From: Bimuria novae-zelandiae CBS 107.79
Lineage: Eukaryota > Ascomycota > Dothideomycetes > Pleosporales > Didymosphaeriaceae
Reading direction: 5' to 3'
DNA: 64,000 nt
Assembly (NCBI GenBank): GCA_010015655.1
Contig: ML976683.1
Coordinates: 416,722 to 480,721 of the forward strand
Shown here one piece after another: positions 19,641-31,900 of the stretch. Below the pieces are notes generated by a model. It ran no database searches. It had not been told where the DNA came from and saw only the letters and a program-made list of their open reading frames with translations. Position numbers and translations under genes: made by a program. Positions within the stretch are counted from its first letter, which is position 1. Every line of letters begins with the position of its first letter.

Positions 19641-20446
19641 TAACTTTAAATCTTTATATTTATATACAGAAAAAGCTAGCTATAATAGCTATTATCACTA
19701 TTAAGCTCCATAACCTTCTAAAGCCATAACTTAAAGCTAAACGTAGCTACTTTACAGCGTAGGCTCGCGCGCTACTATTTATTTCATATTAAAACTCTGC
19801 CTGCCTCTATGGCGTCTTAGGCTATAGATCTCTAAAATCTACCCCTTAAATAATCCTTTATATAGTCCTATATAGGCTTAATTTAGTTAATATTTGGCGA
19901 TTTGCTTAAGTGCGGAGCTTGTATATAACGTTAATATTTATACTTAGCGTGGCAGAGAGCCTTACCTTTGATAACGATAATTAGGCGGTCGGGATGCTTC
20001 TTATAGAGCTTCTTTAGGTAGGGAAAGAGCATGCTAAGTAGGACAAATCTCCTATACAGAAACCAGTTAATTCCGCGAGACTTTTCATCCTGTGTAAGTA
20101 GTGTAGGAGGACAGGTAGGGCAGGTTTTATAGTGACAAGATAGAGACCAAAGGGATTGTATTTCGTATATGAAAGATGTAAATTTCTATTAAGACTTTAA
20201 TTAAATAGCGTTAGCTATATACCTAAAGTTACCTAATCCTGCTAAGTTAGGTCCTTAGTTAGTTATATATACCTATAGCGTAATAGTATTCTCCATTTTT
20301 ATCTAACCTTGCCTTAAGGACGTATAGTAGGCTATAATAGACTAAAATAACGTAAAGCACCTTGAACTATAAATACGTAGTTTAGTAGTATTTAGCTACG
20401 TAATACAGGACGTAATAGTAAGGTATATATATTATATAATTACTAC
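19641..20446. other. RIP-saturated spacer before the pogo element
   Basis: AT-rich with no long open frame and no recognised domain or repeat. Confidence 0.4.
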
Positions 20447-20448
20447 TA

Positions 20449-22302
20449 ACGTACTTCACAAGCGAGTGTCCGATACAAGCGAGTGTCCGAAAACGCCAAG
20501 ACTCCACTAAAACGTATTATCACCTATATTATAACGCGATGTCTTAACCACCTAATTAGCTACTAGAGTTAAAAGAAGCTCGATTATAGCTTGCGCTTTA
20601 GGCTATTAAATAAGACGCAATACTTTTAATTCCGCGCGCTACAGCAATCTATAGCGCTTTAGAAAGAGTAATAAGGCAAAGACGCGCTAGAGTAACCTTT
20701 TAACCTAATTATACGCCTAACTTCATAAATCTTCTAGCGACAGAGGAGCAGGTAATTATTTACTATATACTTAACCTAGACGCGCGAGGATTCCCTCCCC
20801 GGCTTGCTACTATTAAAGATATAGCTAATTCTTTATTAGCTAAGCAGCGCCGCAAGCCTGTTAGCTAGCACTAGGCTATAAACTTTATAAAGCGCTAGCT
20901 AGAGCTCTAAGTCAAGTTTAATTAAAAGTACGACTATAAGAGAGCTCTCTGTGAGGATCCTAAGGTTATGCAAGGCTGGTTCCGGCTTGTAGAGAATACT
21001 AAAGCCAAGTATAGTATCCTAGACAAGGATACTTACAATTTCGACAAGACTAGCTTCATAATAGGCATAATATTAACAGGAGTAGTTATTACAAGTATTA
21101 AGTAATAAGGCAGGCTAAAGAGCGTACAGCAAGACAACTAGCAGTAGACTTTAGCTATCTAAGGCGTTAATGCGATAGGCTGGGCGATTCCACCCTTCCT
21201 TATCTTCTAGGGCAAGCACCACCTCTCTATCTGGTATAAAGAGAAGGATCTACCTTATAATTAGGTTATTATAGTCTCTAAGAACGGCTAGATAATAAAT
21301 AAGCTTAGTCTATAGTAGCTAAAGAACTTTAACGCGCATATAAAAGGGCGTACTATTAGTAGCTATTAGCTACTTGTTATTAACGGCCACGAGAGCTATA
21401 ACTTGCTTAAATTCTAGCAATACTGTAAAGATAACAAGATTATTACTCTCTATATGCCTCTATATTTGTCGCACCTCCTGCAGCCACTAGATGTGGGGTG
21501 TTTCTTGCCGCTGAAGAAGGCGTATGGGCGCCAAGCCAAGGATCTAATGCGCAACTATATTACGCATATTACTAAAATTAAGTTCTTACCTTGCTTTATT
21601 GCTACTTTTAAGGCTATAATTACTTAAAATAATATTAAAAGAGGCTTTTAAGGCGCTAGCCTCGTTCCCCTTAACCTAGAAGTAATAATATTAAAGCTTG
21701 ACGTCCGTCTGCGTACGCCTTTACCTTATACTATACACGATAGTACATGGCAGTCGTAAACGCCTAGCAACACCCTAGAATTTGGGGCATAATTAACGCT
21801 AGTAAAGGAGAGGATTCAGAGGCACCTAGATAGTTCCCTAACAAGCATGGTTAAGGCCTTTAAAAAGGTAGTAAAAGGCGCAGTAGTAGTAGCGCATAAG
21901 CTAGTGTTAGCGTAAAAGCAGATTACTAAGCTATAAGCTACTAATAAGGCTACTACACGACAGAAATTACATAAAAGAAAGCGACTATAGTAGGAAGGAG
22001 TTCTTACAGCTAAAGAGGGCCAGCAGCTAGCTACTCTAAAGGACTTTAAGGCGCGTAGTAATAAGAAGAAGGTAAAGAAGATAGTGCGCGCTAATAGAGG
22101 CGAATTTACTTAACAACGCTATAGACGCTGTGGTAAAGCTAGGCATAATTCGCGCACGTGTAAAGAAGAAGTAGAAGTAGATTCTGAGTAGATTAGCCTA
22201 CTACAATTCCTTATAAATATATATGCGCGTTCTGTACTATTGTGTAGAGTATAGATTTTGGTGGGGTCTTGGCGTTTTCGGACACTCGCTTGTGAAGTAC
22301 GT
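20449..22302 (+). mobile_element. pogo-family DNA transposon, full length, RIP-mutated
   Basis: The inverted ends begin acgtacttcacaagcgagtg at 20449 and finish with its complement at 22302, with TA on both sides (20447-20448, 22303-22304). Total 1854 bp. The left end holds two head-to-tail 17-bp modules (caagcgagtgtccga at 20459 and again at 20476); the right end holds one. The related element at 47114-54208 is 1852 bp once its Copia insertion is removed. Confidence 0.85.
20539..22191 (+). pseudogene. pogo-family (CENP-B/DDE_1) transposase, 550 codons
   Basis: From ATG 20539 to TAG 22189-22191 is exactly 551 codons. Checkpoints at 21022 and 22129 stay in the same frame, so this copy has suffered substitutions but no net indel. 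Readable parts: LLATEEQVIIYYILNLDARG (DNA-binding domain), GWFRLVENTKAKYSILDKDT, YNFDKTSFIIGIILTGVVIT (first Asp; the following Glu is now Lys), VNAIGWAIPPFLIF, LLVINGHESYNLLKF (second Asp position reads Asn), LYLSHLLQPLDVGCFLPLKK (third Asp kept) and a C-terminal CCHC-like motif (RRCGKARHNSRTC). The early stops at codons 3, 7, 17 and 21 are all one transition from Gln, Trp or Arg. The enzyme is dead in this copy. Confidence 0.85.
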
Positions 22303-22304
22303 TA

Positions 22305-25033
22305 TAGCATTTTTTAATTTAAAATAAAATACTTAATTAGCGTATTGCTTCAAGATTCTTACTTAAGAAATTCTATTGAAAAGACTTTAGTAGCTTTTTC
22401 AAGTAAACGTTTTCTTTTTAGTATACCGTATTACATATTTTTCCTAAAATCCAAATCTATACTCTTATTCATGTGTTAACTTAATTAATATACTAGAGGC
22501 CTATAGGGTGTTATTTACGTATCCGTAACATATTATATATTTCTTTAACCTCTTTGTATATATCTCTACTATAGTAATAAGTTCAGTACCTATACTTACG
22601 CTAAATTAAGACTAATAGTAGCTAATTCGCTTTAATAATTCTACTTTAGCGTCTTAGGACACCTTTTGCGACTTCTTAAATAATTTTGCTATATTACGCC
22701 TTACATTTATAAGATAAGGACCCATACTAATCTTTAAACTAAACCTATATTTATAATAATCTTTCGTTGATTACGTGTACTAAACACATATCGAAGAAGT
22801 AAAATAATACGAAGAATTTATAAATTTATTACTAATGTTTAATTAAGTAAGAGACTTTTAAAAACTAGTATATTAAAGGAAAGCCACGCCTTAAATATAA
22901 GTAGTATTAGTATATAAAAAAGACTACAATATAGTACGTCTCCTATGTAAATCTCTTTAGGCTATAAAGAGGCCTTAGGACTTCTCAAGTGCCTAAGTAC
23001 TACTATTAGGTCCTAGTAGGGCTAATCTAGCGTATATAGCTCTATTTTAACGCATATATATATAGTTTAGTATTAAGAAAAATAAGTTAACTAAGTTAGT
23101 AATCGCGCGTGCTAGCCTATATACCCTTGTATTAATTTACTTTAATAGAAGATCTAGGATACAAACTTTGAAAGCAATACTTTTAAGGGCTAATAAGTTA
23201 AAAATTGATTTAATTAGGAGCTTAAGATTAAGAAAACTAAAGTTAAAAAGGTTATAGAGAATATTATTACTATACTATACTATAAGGATAGAACTAAAAT
23301 TTGGAATATTAAGTTTAGTAGTAAGTAGTAGTTTTATAATAAAAACCTATAATAGCTAGCTTAAAACTACCTAGTTAGGTGTCCTTTTACTAAGACGTAA
23401 CTATTTCGATGCTAGTATTAAGCATGAACTCTAAGTAAAGAAGAACTTTATTAAAGGTAATATAAAAGTATTACCTAAGAGCATAATTACTCTCTTATAG
23501 TCTATATATGCCTATGGACAGTATATAGTACTAATATAGCGTAATTAGTTGCTAACTAGCTACTTTAGGGGCTAAGTATAAAATAAACGTTATTCTAACT
23601 AAAACTAAGTTTCAAACTTATAAATCTCTAATTTTAGCGCTTAGTAGTAGCAAATAGCTTATTTAAATGAAAATGTAACTTAAGTAATAAAAAGTTTAAT
23701 TAAAAGTTTAAGAAATTCGTTATTACTCCTTAACTCTTAGCTAATAATAACCCTTATACTAATATCAAGGCTAGTAAATACATTATTATATTGTTTGTAA
23801 CATTTTAAAAAGGTAAATAAGCGCGTAAAGCTACGTTAGCGGTTACATTATAACTAGTTTCTTATTAGGACCCTTAAGATATACAGCATCGTGGGTGCTA
23901 CGAAGAAGTATTAAGGAGGTAATATATAAAAGTATAGTTATAAGAACGCTCCTGTACGTCCCTTTCGCGTTTATAGACGGTTAGCTACGCTAATTTACGC
24001 TAGTCTAGCACTAAATAGACTATTTAGGCGTATATAGCCTATAAAGTATACTTAGGTAAAGTTTCTTATAGCACATAATTTTACGACTTAAGGTTTAGTT
24101 TTTTACTTTTTAGACACATTATGAGGAAATACTCCCTACTTTTTATACATATAATTAATAATTTATTTACGTTAACTGGTAGCCTTATATAGCTACCTAA
24201 GCTATTAAGGTATCCTTAGACCTAATATAGCGTAGTTAAATCTTTTTTTAGACTTCTTTACTACTTGCTAAAGAGAATAAATACAATTTTTTTAATTAGT
24301 AATATACTTTTATATTCATTTATTAAAACAGCCTTGCCTATTAGGCACTAGAGTACTAGACTGCTTATAAAATACACGTACTTAGTTTAAGAGAGAGAAA
24401 GGTACAGTAGCAATTGTTACCTCATTAATAAAATATTTAAAGGGATTATATTTTTAACCTAAATTATCAGGTAACCGGAGCAATTAATAAAACTATTATT
24501 TATCTAACTCTTTTACTAATTTGTTGTTCAGAAAAAAAATAACTTTCTCAACTAATTATAAATAATATTAGTTATTCACTGCTTTTCTGTTACGTAAGCA
24601 TAATAACAAATAAGCGCCTTGAAAATATTTAAGCTGTTTTTAGTACTCCTTTAGCGCCTCGCTACTAATAGAGGCTCTAGACTCTTAAGAATTTTTCTAT
24701 TTATAGTATCCTTCTTATTTAACAACATACTTCTAATATCCAGTTAGTGTTTACTATTTATTAATAATTTATTCTACATTATAAATATGATTATTATATT
24801 AAGGTAATATATCCTTAATGCGCTCGTAATTATGCGTCAACAAGCCACGTAGAGTATAAAGTTCTAATAAAAATTAAATAAAAATTAGGGTAAACTCTTC
24901 CTAAGCTCGGGATGTATCCTTAGTATATTATAGCAGGATTACTAATATATTCCATAATTATGCCTAGTCTAATCTATTTCTAGTCTAACTATATATTTAG
25001 CCCTATTAACTTTATATATTAATTTAACACTTA
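22305..25033. other. RIP-saturated DNA, elements not identified
   Basis: Stops in all frames on both strands. Faint protein-like pieces occur on both strands (for example YIINNLFTLTGSLI near 24150, plus strand), but none is long or clear enough to name a family. No inverted or long terminal repeat was found. Confidence 0.4.
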
Positions 25034-25551
25034 TATTACAAGGACTCTACGTACCTATGCCTAGTCTAGGTTAGGGGAGGATAGGTTAAGAGTGAAGTGC
25101 CTTGCGGATATTTAGTAGTTAAAAGTTAAAGATAGCCACGAGGTAGGTTTTAAGAATAATCTAATTTTATAACAAACTATAGAATAACTAACTAGGAGAT
25201 TTACTAATCTGTTATAAAAAATGTACTTATAGTATATTAAGTTAACTATAAAGAGTAGGATAAGTATAGAGAAATTATTAAACTATCTACTATTTATTTT
25301 AGTCCTTGCTATTATCTAAATTATTATTATAGTCCTGCTAAGATCCTTCTCCTAAAGGTAGTTCTTAGGACTTACTATAGTCCTAACCCTTATACAGGAC
25401 TTTTCGCTTATATAGGACTTTATTACGTGCTTACTAACCTAAGATATCTTACGTTACTATATATTTCCCTAGCGTAGTTATTCTACTAATAATAACTCTC
25501 TTAGCGTAATTATCTAGTTTTATTATTTTTATAGGGTTTATAATCGTAATA
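25034..25551 (-). repeat. Gypsy LTR (3' LTR of the minus-strand element)
   Basis: Starts tattacaaggactctacg and matches 37879-38396 end to end. The last 110 bp are much more RIP-mutated here than in the other copy. The terminal TG/CA dinucleotides have become TA. Confidence 0.75.
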
Positions 25552-27827
25552 TTATCCCCTCTTAAGGCTATTATCCTAATACTTTATTTTATTATATTAC
25601 TATACTATTAGTGTATAAATTATATTTCTTATAAAGATGCGTGTCCTTACTTTTTAAAGTAAGTTATAGCCTCATTTAGATTTTCCTTACCTTACTAAAT
25701 ATGCTAAAAGCTTTTTAATTATTTATCGCTACCTAATGCGCCTGTGCAGATAAGGTAGAATTTTAAGGCCTTAAAATAATATCTAGTTATAGGCGCTATT
25801 AGAAGATAAAGCTACGTTGCTTTATAAATACTACTTCTAAGAAGTATGCTAGTTACATTTCTATTTATACTCCGTGTAGTCTATAGGTTCTTAAAAAGAC
25901 TAGGAGCAGGTTTAGAAGGAAAAGCGTAATTAGTGTCTAAAGTTACTTATAGCTAAGAAATATTAAGCGCTAACTATTTAGAAGTCTACTTACTTAGCGT
26001 CCGCGACTACTTATCTTTATCGTAAACTTACTAAAGTTAAAGAGAAAGAGTATAGTTATGCTTAGCACAATCTCCGTATTGCCGATGTAATAGAACTCCT
26101 GGAAAAGCAGAGAGAGAAGGAGGACCTAAAGGGTATAACTACTACTAATATTTACGAATCGTCGTAACTCGTACCGCTAAGGACTAACTTAAGCTAGTTA
26201 TAAGTTAAACTTTCTTTATTTAATCCTTCTTTATCCTTTAATATTTTTTTTCCCGTAAATTTACTATTTAGCTGTGGCGGAACTGGTCTTCCCTTATTTT
26301 AAAATAAAAGTCCCTTTATACCTTTTTATAGTTTGTAAGGTTTTCCTTTAGTTCCTAAGTGTTATACTATTTAGGCTATTCCTTTTATTTTACTAAGTAT
26401 CATTACTAATTTTAATTATCCTTAGGTCCTTACTCTCTTTAACCTCGTACTAATTATCTTTTAAGTCTAATTAGATCTTAACTAAAGTATTTAGTAGTAC
26501 TAGTTCTAAAAGTAATTTATAAAATATAGGATGTATCTTTCTGCGTAGTAGTAAAAGTAATTTTATTATAATTTGCCTCTTAGTTTCTTATCCCTTAAAA
26601 GGACTTACTTAGAGGTAATTCAGGTATATACCAAATTATCTTATCCTTTAATTTTTTTATAATAAGAAAACTGCATTCCCTCTTTTAAGGGTTAGTCCCT
26701 TAATCCTTTGCTTATTTACGTTTCTGGATGCTATAAACGCTTTCTAGATAATTTATTCCTCTAGGACTTTATAAAATTCCTTTATCTTTTAAGCTTTATT
26801 TTAGGCTTTTATAGAAATGCTTTCTATATCTCGCGGATCTTAATAAGTAACTAGCTTATATCTATAGTTAGCGTAGTATAGGGAATACCGCATTATTCCT
26901 AATCTTATGCTATTATATGCTAGCTAGGCTATTAGTAGTAATTATACCTAATTATCCTACTATTTATTAATATAGAATTATAGGTATTACTTTAGGATCT
27001 AATTCGTACGTTCTATTTATCTATTAGTCTACGGATAAAAACTCGTTAAGAGCTTCTTATTAACACCTAGGGCTGCTATAAATATATCCTAGTATTTTAA
27101 CGTAAAGAGCTTGTCTCTATCTATAATAAATTCTTTTAGTAGTCTGTGTTCTATAAATACTATGTCATCTACTTTATAGGCTAGTTCTTCTGCCGTTATA
27201 GATTCTTTTATAGGTCTAAACTTAACCAGCTTAGTTAATCGGTCTACTATAACTATAATAGTATTATATATTTATTTTATCCCTAGCTATAGCGATCTTA
27301 GGAGCTTTACTATAAAGCTTATTATTATACTTTGCTATAGTTGTTTAGCTACTTGTAGTAATTATAACAGTCTATAAGACTTATATCACTTTAGCTTATT
27401 CTTATAGCATGCTAAACAGTTACTTATAACCTTAGTTACTACCTACTTAAGTTTAGAAATAGTATATTTATTTATAATTCAACGCGTTGTCTCCTTAATA
27501 CCAAGATATTCCTATTTTCTAAACTTGTGTAGTCTTTAGATTAGGGTTTCTTTATACCTTAGTCTTACAATAAGTCTGCTTCTGTAATCTCGCCGTGTTT
27601 CGTTAATTTTATTGTAGAGCAGATCGTATTCCTTACGTTGTCTCGTAGTAAGTTAACTATAGTCCTAAAAGTTATATACCTCTAGCCTTATATAATGTAG
27701 ACTAGCAGCACGGACCTTAGTTATTAGTTAATTATATTTAATAGTTCTATTATTTCTTACCCGTAATACTATATTATATAGTTTTAGTTTATCCTTAGTA
27801 AAGTCTAATTTTCTACTTAAGGCGTCT
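25552..27827 (-). pseudogene. Gypsy polyprotein: integrase and C-terminal part
   Basis: Minus-strand reading of about 27290-27000 gives YNTIIVIVDRLTKLVKFRPI, then AEELAYKVDDIVFIEHRLLK and EFIIDRDKLFT. This is the core of a Gypsy integrase (YDxIIVIVDRLTK, then the second Asp in SDRDxLFTSxYW form, here IIDRDKLFT). Upstream sequence toward 27827 is the region before the integrase core, where the Copia element inserted. Downstream to 25552 is heavily mutated and should hold the integrase C-terminus. Confidence 0.7.
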
Positions 27828-27832
27828 GTTCC

Positions 27833-28036
27833 TGTTGGATTAACAACCTCAAGGCCTCTGTCGTGTTGCAAAACACTATATGTGTGGAGCGAGCCCTATA
27901 TGGGACTAGCTTCCATACCCCGCGATGTACTTCAATCCTTAGTAGATAGAACGAGAGACAACAAGCATCAATCAACCCAATATAACTCATTATTAAGTAT
28001 TTCCTTTCAGCACTAGTGCAACAAGTCCTCCCAACA
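27833..28036 (+). repeat. Copia 5' LTR
   Basis: 204 bp, TG...CA ended, matching 33745-33948 at all but six transition positions. Confidence 0.9.
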
Positions 28037-28359
28037 CTAATTAGTAATCGCGAGAAGCCATCACAGATAGTAAGGAAGAAGAGACAGGCTGTTAATAACC
28101 TAACGTGAGAAATCTCGAGTCGATGCAGACTGTGCTAAGAATAGAGCAAGGCAGAGATAACACGAAGCACTCTTAACTAACTTTTAAAGCTACTAGTTTA
28201 GGCCAATCCGCGGACACAGAGCGCGTCAGCAACGCATTATAATTTACCATATAAATGTCTCTAGATAACCTAGTTACGTACACCAACACACGTCGGAAAC
28301 GACTAACCAACGAGACAACCACATTAACAACGAGTTAACACCGCTAGTATAATAGTAGA

Positions 28360-30480
28360 TAACTAAAGCAGCGATAGCGCAGCAGACGATGCTAATGCTT
28401 AAGCTTAAGCTTAACTACGCGATAATTAGTTAAAGCATAGCTTAAGTAAACGCTAGGAAGCTACTTCGCGCTAGGCTAAATACACTGTAAAGTACCTTAT
28501 AGGAGACTACCTATATCTAGTGGCGCTAGAATCTATTAATACATCTCTCTAGGACGTACCTATACTAACAGACGCAGACGAGATGCACGTAATAACCTAG
28601 GTTATTAAAATTATTCGCAATTACAACGCATTAATGGCCTGGGACGACGATCTATATACAGACTACTACTACGATTTTAAAGGATAGACAAAGGAGCTAT
28701 TCTACAAGATTAACTATAATACACTAAAATCTCTAAAGATGGTCCTACGGCATAGAGGAGTCTACACAGGCAACAACCACGCGAGGCTTGCTAATTCCCT
28801 CTATAATCTATCTACTCTAGAGAATACTCCCGAATAGGACCCTGTGGAATTTAAAGCTATAATATTCGACCAACGATTAAGGGCATACAAGCGATAGTAG
28901 AACGTAAAATAAACACCTCTAATAGCTAAGTAGCAACAACTGCAGCAGGATAGTCTACTAGCTAGTACACATGCACTGTAGTTACAGCAGCCAAAGCACT
29001 TATAGTAAAACGGGTAGTAGCGAGAGTAATTACAGCAAGGCAAACAGCACGGAGTAGGATACAACACTCGAAACCGATCTAAAACACGAAAGCTACAACC
29101 AATGCACCAAATAGATAAAATCTAACTACTAAGACAAAGCAATAATAGTTAATAATCGCACTTTATAAGTGGTGCGCTTAGAGAACCTTAGTCTCGGCAA
29201 TAGTAGGAACAAGATGCGTAATTACAGCAATAGCGACTGCAAACACAGGCACGACCGCCAGCAATTACATATTGTAAAATCACGCCGTTTCCACAACAAC
29301 CTGGGAACGGTGTACCAGGCAGACTACTAGAGCTACTCTATGACCCGTATAAGACGCTGCCGCCGCGCTAGTCCTAAAATAACCAACTTAACGCCAACAC
29401 AATCACGCAGTTCTCTAAGCTTTAGGATAATAACAAGAAATATATAAGAGATATGTACAATCTACTTAATAATAAAATTAAGATCTTCTTTAGCATCTGT
29501 TAGCAGGTGGACATCCACAAAGAGCAGTTCCACGCTGTGTTTCCCTGTATTCTTACTAGGCGAGTAAAGATGTTCTATATACAAGTTATGGACAGAGGTG
29601 ACAGCTTTTCTAATGCGTACACAGTGATCAAGAACCACTTTAATTACGACGTCCACCATTAATACTACTACATAGACTAGATAACTATAACCTTCGCCCG
29701 TACGCGCATGGAGAACCCTAATAAGAGCTTATATAAGGTGCTGTAGATATTACTTAACAAGCTATAATTATGCTAACACGCGCTTAGTAAGAACTTTAAA
29801 GGCAAGAATACCTTACGTACGACTGTTATTAACGCGTGCCGTAGAGTTCTAGAACTTAAAATAATACTCTTTAAGCTAGCCACAATCTATAAAAGACTCT
29901 TTATAAACCTACGGTCTGTAGTTAAGACGCACCTTGCACGTTAGCAAACAAGGTAAATACTTATAGGGAGTAAGATAATCGCTATAGACTAGTACTACCT
30001 CGACCGCCGCTACAATAATAGGAATGGAAGAACTCGAAGAGGATTTAGAGGCAAAGGCGGATTTGCAGGCGGATTCCGAGGAGGCTAAGGCAATAGAGGC
30101 AATTAGCGCTTTAATAGCAACAATAGTAGACGTGAATTCACAACGCCACGCTAGAAGAAGAAGTGCTTTATCTGCTAGAAAAAGGGCTGCTAGTTAACCA
30201 ACCATACTAATAAGGAACGTAAAGCTGCCCGCACACAGTTCTTCTCCGCATGTTACTTTATAGGCACACTACTGCCTACAGACTTCTCTATGCACCTTAT
30301 AGAGTATAAAGGTAGTAAGAACTACGAGGACGATAACAATAACAGCGATTAGCAGTATAATATTAATAATTAGTAATTCACAACTGCGTACGCGGAATAT
30401 TAATTTTTTAAGAAGTAATAACTTGCAGATTAAGCGTTTATACACTATATCTCTAGTAAAGACATATACAGCAGAGACGT
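28360..30480 (+). pseudogene. Copia gag region, RIP-mutated
   Basis: Readable pieces include AWDDDLYTDYYYDFKG (about 28640), RGVYTGNNHARLANSLYNL (about 28755), KYIRDMYNLLNNKIKI and VDIHKEQFHAVFPCILTRRV (about 29440-29560), an Arg/Gly-rich stretch (RTRRGFRGKGGFAGGFRGG, about 30020-30090), and a zinc knuckle at about 30160 (CFIC, then KKGC, then TNHTNKERK). This is the expected nucleocapsid end of a fungal Copia Gag. Many TAG codons replace Trp/Gln. Confidence 0.75.
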
Positions 30481-31900
30481 ACCGTCATCACCGGCGTCGC
30501 AATTCCTTATTAAGGACCGATACACGCGATCTGTGTACCAAGGAATTCTCCCTGATACAGGCGCCGCTAATGTATCTATAGTCGGCAAGGAACAGTACCT
30601 CGCACTCATACAGGAAGACCCAACGGTCACGATGGACACATCTATGGCAGGAAAAACGTCTATCAAATTCGGCAAAGGCAGTGTTACGGTGTCTATCGGC
30701 ACCGCACAGATTCCGACAGAGATTGGAAAAATCGACTTTGAGGTGCTAGATGCGCCCACACCGTTCTTGCTATGCCTTGCGGACATGGACAGGCTGAAGG
30801 TCTACTTTAACAACACTACAGATGAGCTCGTCCAGGGCAATATACGCATCCCCGTGATCTGCAAATGGGGATATCTGTAGTTCTATCTTAATAAGAGAGA
30901 GCGTGCAACTGCATTTCTTACAAAGACAGAGTTAAGACGGCTCCATCGCCGTTTTAGACACCCAGCTGTTATAAGACTAGCTAGGCTCTTAAAAGATGCT
31001 GGTCACAATAACTTTAAAGAAAGAACTCTTAAGCAAATTATAAAGTTTTGCTATTATTATTAGCTTAATAGCTCTGCGCCGCGCCGCTTTAAGTTCACCC
31101 TTAAGGATAACTATTACTTTAACTACGAGATCCTTATGGATGTGATGTACTTAAGAAGCAAGCCTACATTACATGTAGTAGATTTAGCAACTTCATTTCA
31201 GGGCGCAAAGTTTCTTAACGCTATTTTAGCTAAGGAGACATGGCAGGCACTGCGGATGTTGTGGATTAATACCTACCAAGGACCACCAGACATTCTTACA
31301 CATGACGCAGGCACGAACTTCGTAAGTGCAGAATTTCGCGTAGAAGCAAAGATTATGGGAGTCACATGCAAATAAGTACCTACAGAGGCACATTGGTCCG
31401 TCGGCAAGATAGAGAGGTATCACGCGCCCCTGCACCGCGTATGGGATATACTCTACGCTGAGCTTGCTGGCACTATGTCTAATAAAGTAATTTTTTAGAT
31501 AGCCATAAAAGCTATTAATAACACAGCAGGCCCTAACGGTCTAGTCCTAACTTTACTTGTCTTTGGCGCATACCTACGTATGACCATGGAGTCACCGCCG
31601 TCACCGTCAATGGTTAAGCGCAGCGAGGCTATTTAAAAAGCGATAAAAGAACTGCATAAGCTTACTACCGAACGCCAGGTTGCGGATGCGTTAAACACCC
31701 GCAACGGACCTGATACCGCAGATATGCTTGCGCTCCCGCTACAAAGCGAGGTTTTGGTATGGAGAGAAAAGGATGGATGGAATGGCCCGTACAAAATCGC
31801 TGCTATAGACGGCCATAACGTCACTGTCGACATGGTCAATGGCCTGACAACATTTCGGTTAACAGTTATCAAGCCGTACTACAGACTAGACTACCTTTAG
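30481..31900 (+). pseudogene. Copia protease and integrase region, well preserved
   Basis: The frame is nearly open. The protease active site is ILPDTGAANVSIVGKEQYLA (30541-30600; DTG motif). A pre-integrase segment follows (LRRLHRRFRHPAVIRLARLL, with zinc-binding His at about 30950). The integrase core is YNYEILMDVMYL-like with the first Asp (31138), ILTHDAGTNFVSAEFR with the second (31300-31330), and the third-acid region VPTEAHWSVGKIERYHAPLH (31377-31436). Then come GPNGLVLTLLVFGAYLRM and a C-terminal chromatin-facing domain (VWREKDGWNGPYKIAAIDGH). Only three or four RIP-type stops occur in 1.4 kb, far fewer than in gag or RT. Confidence 0.8.
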
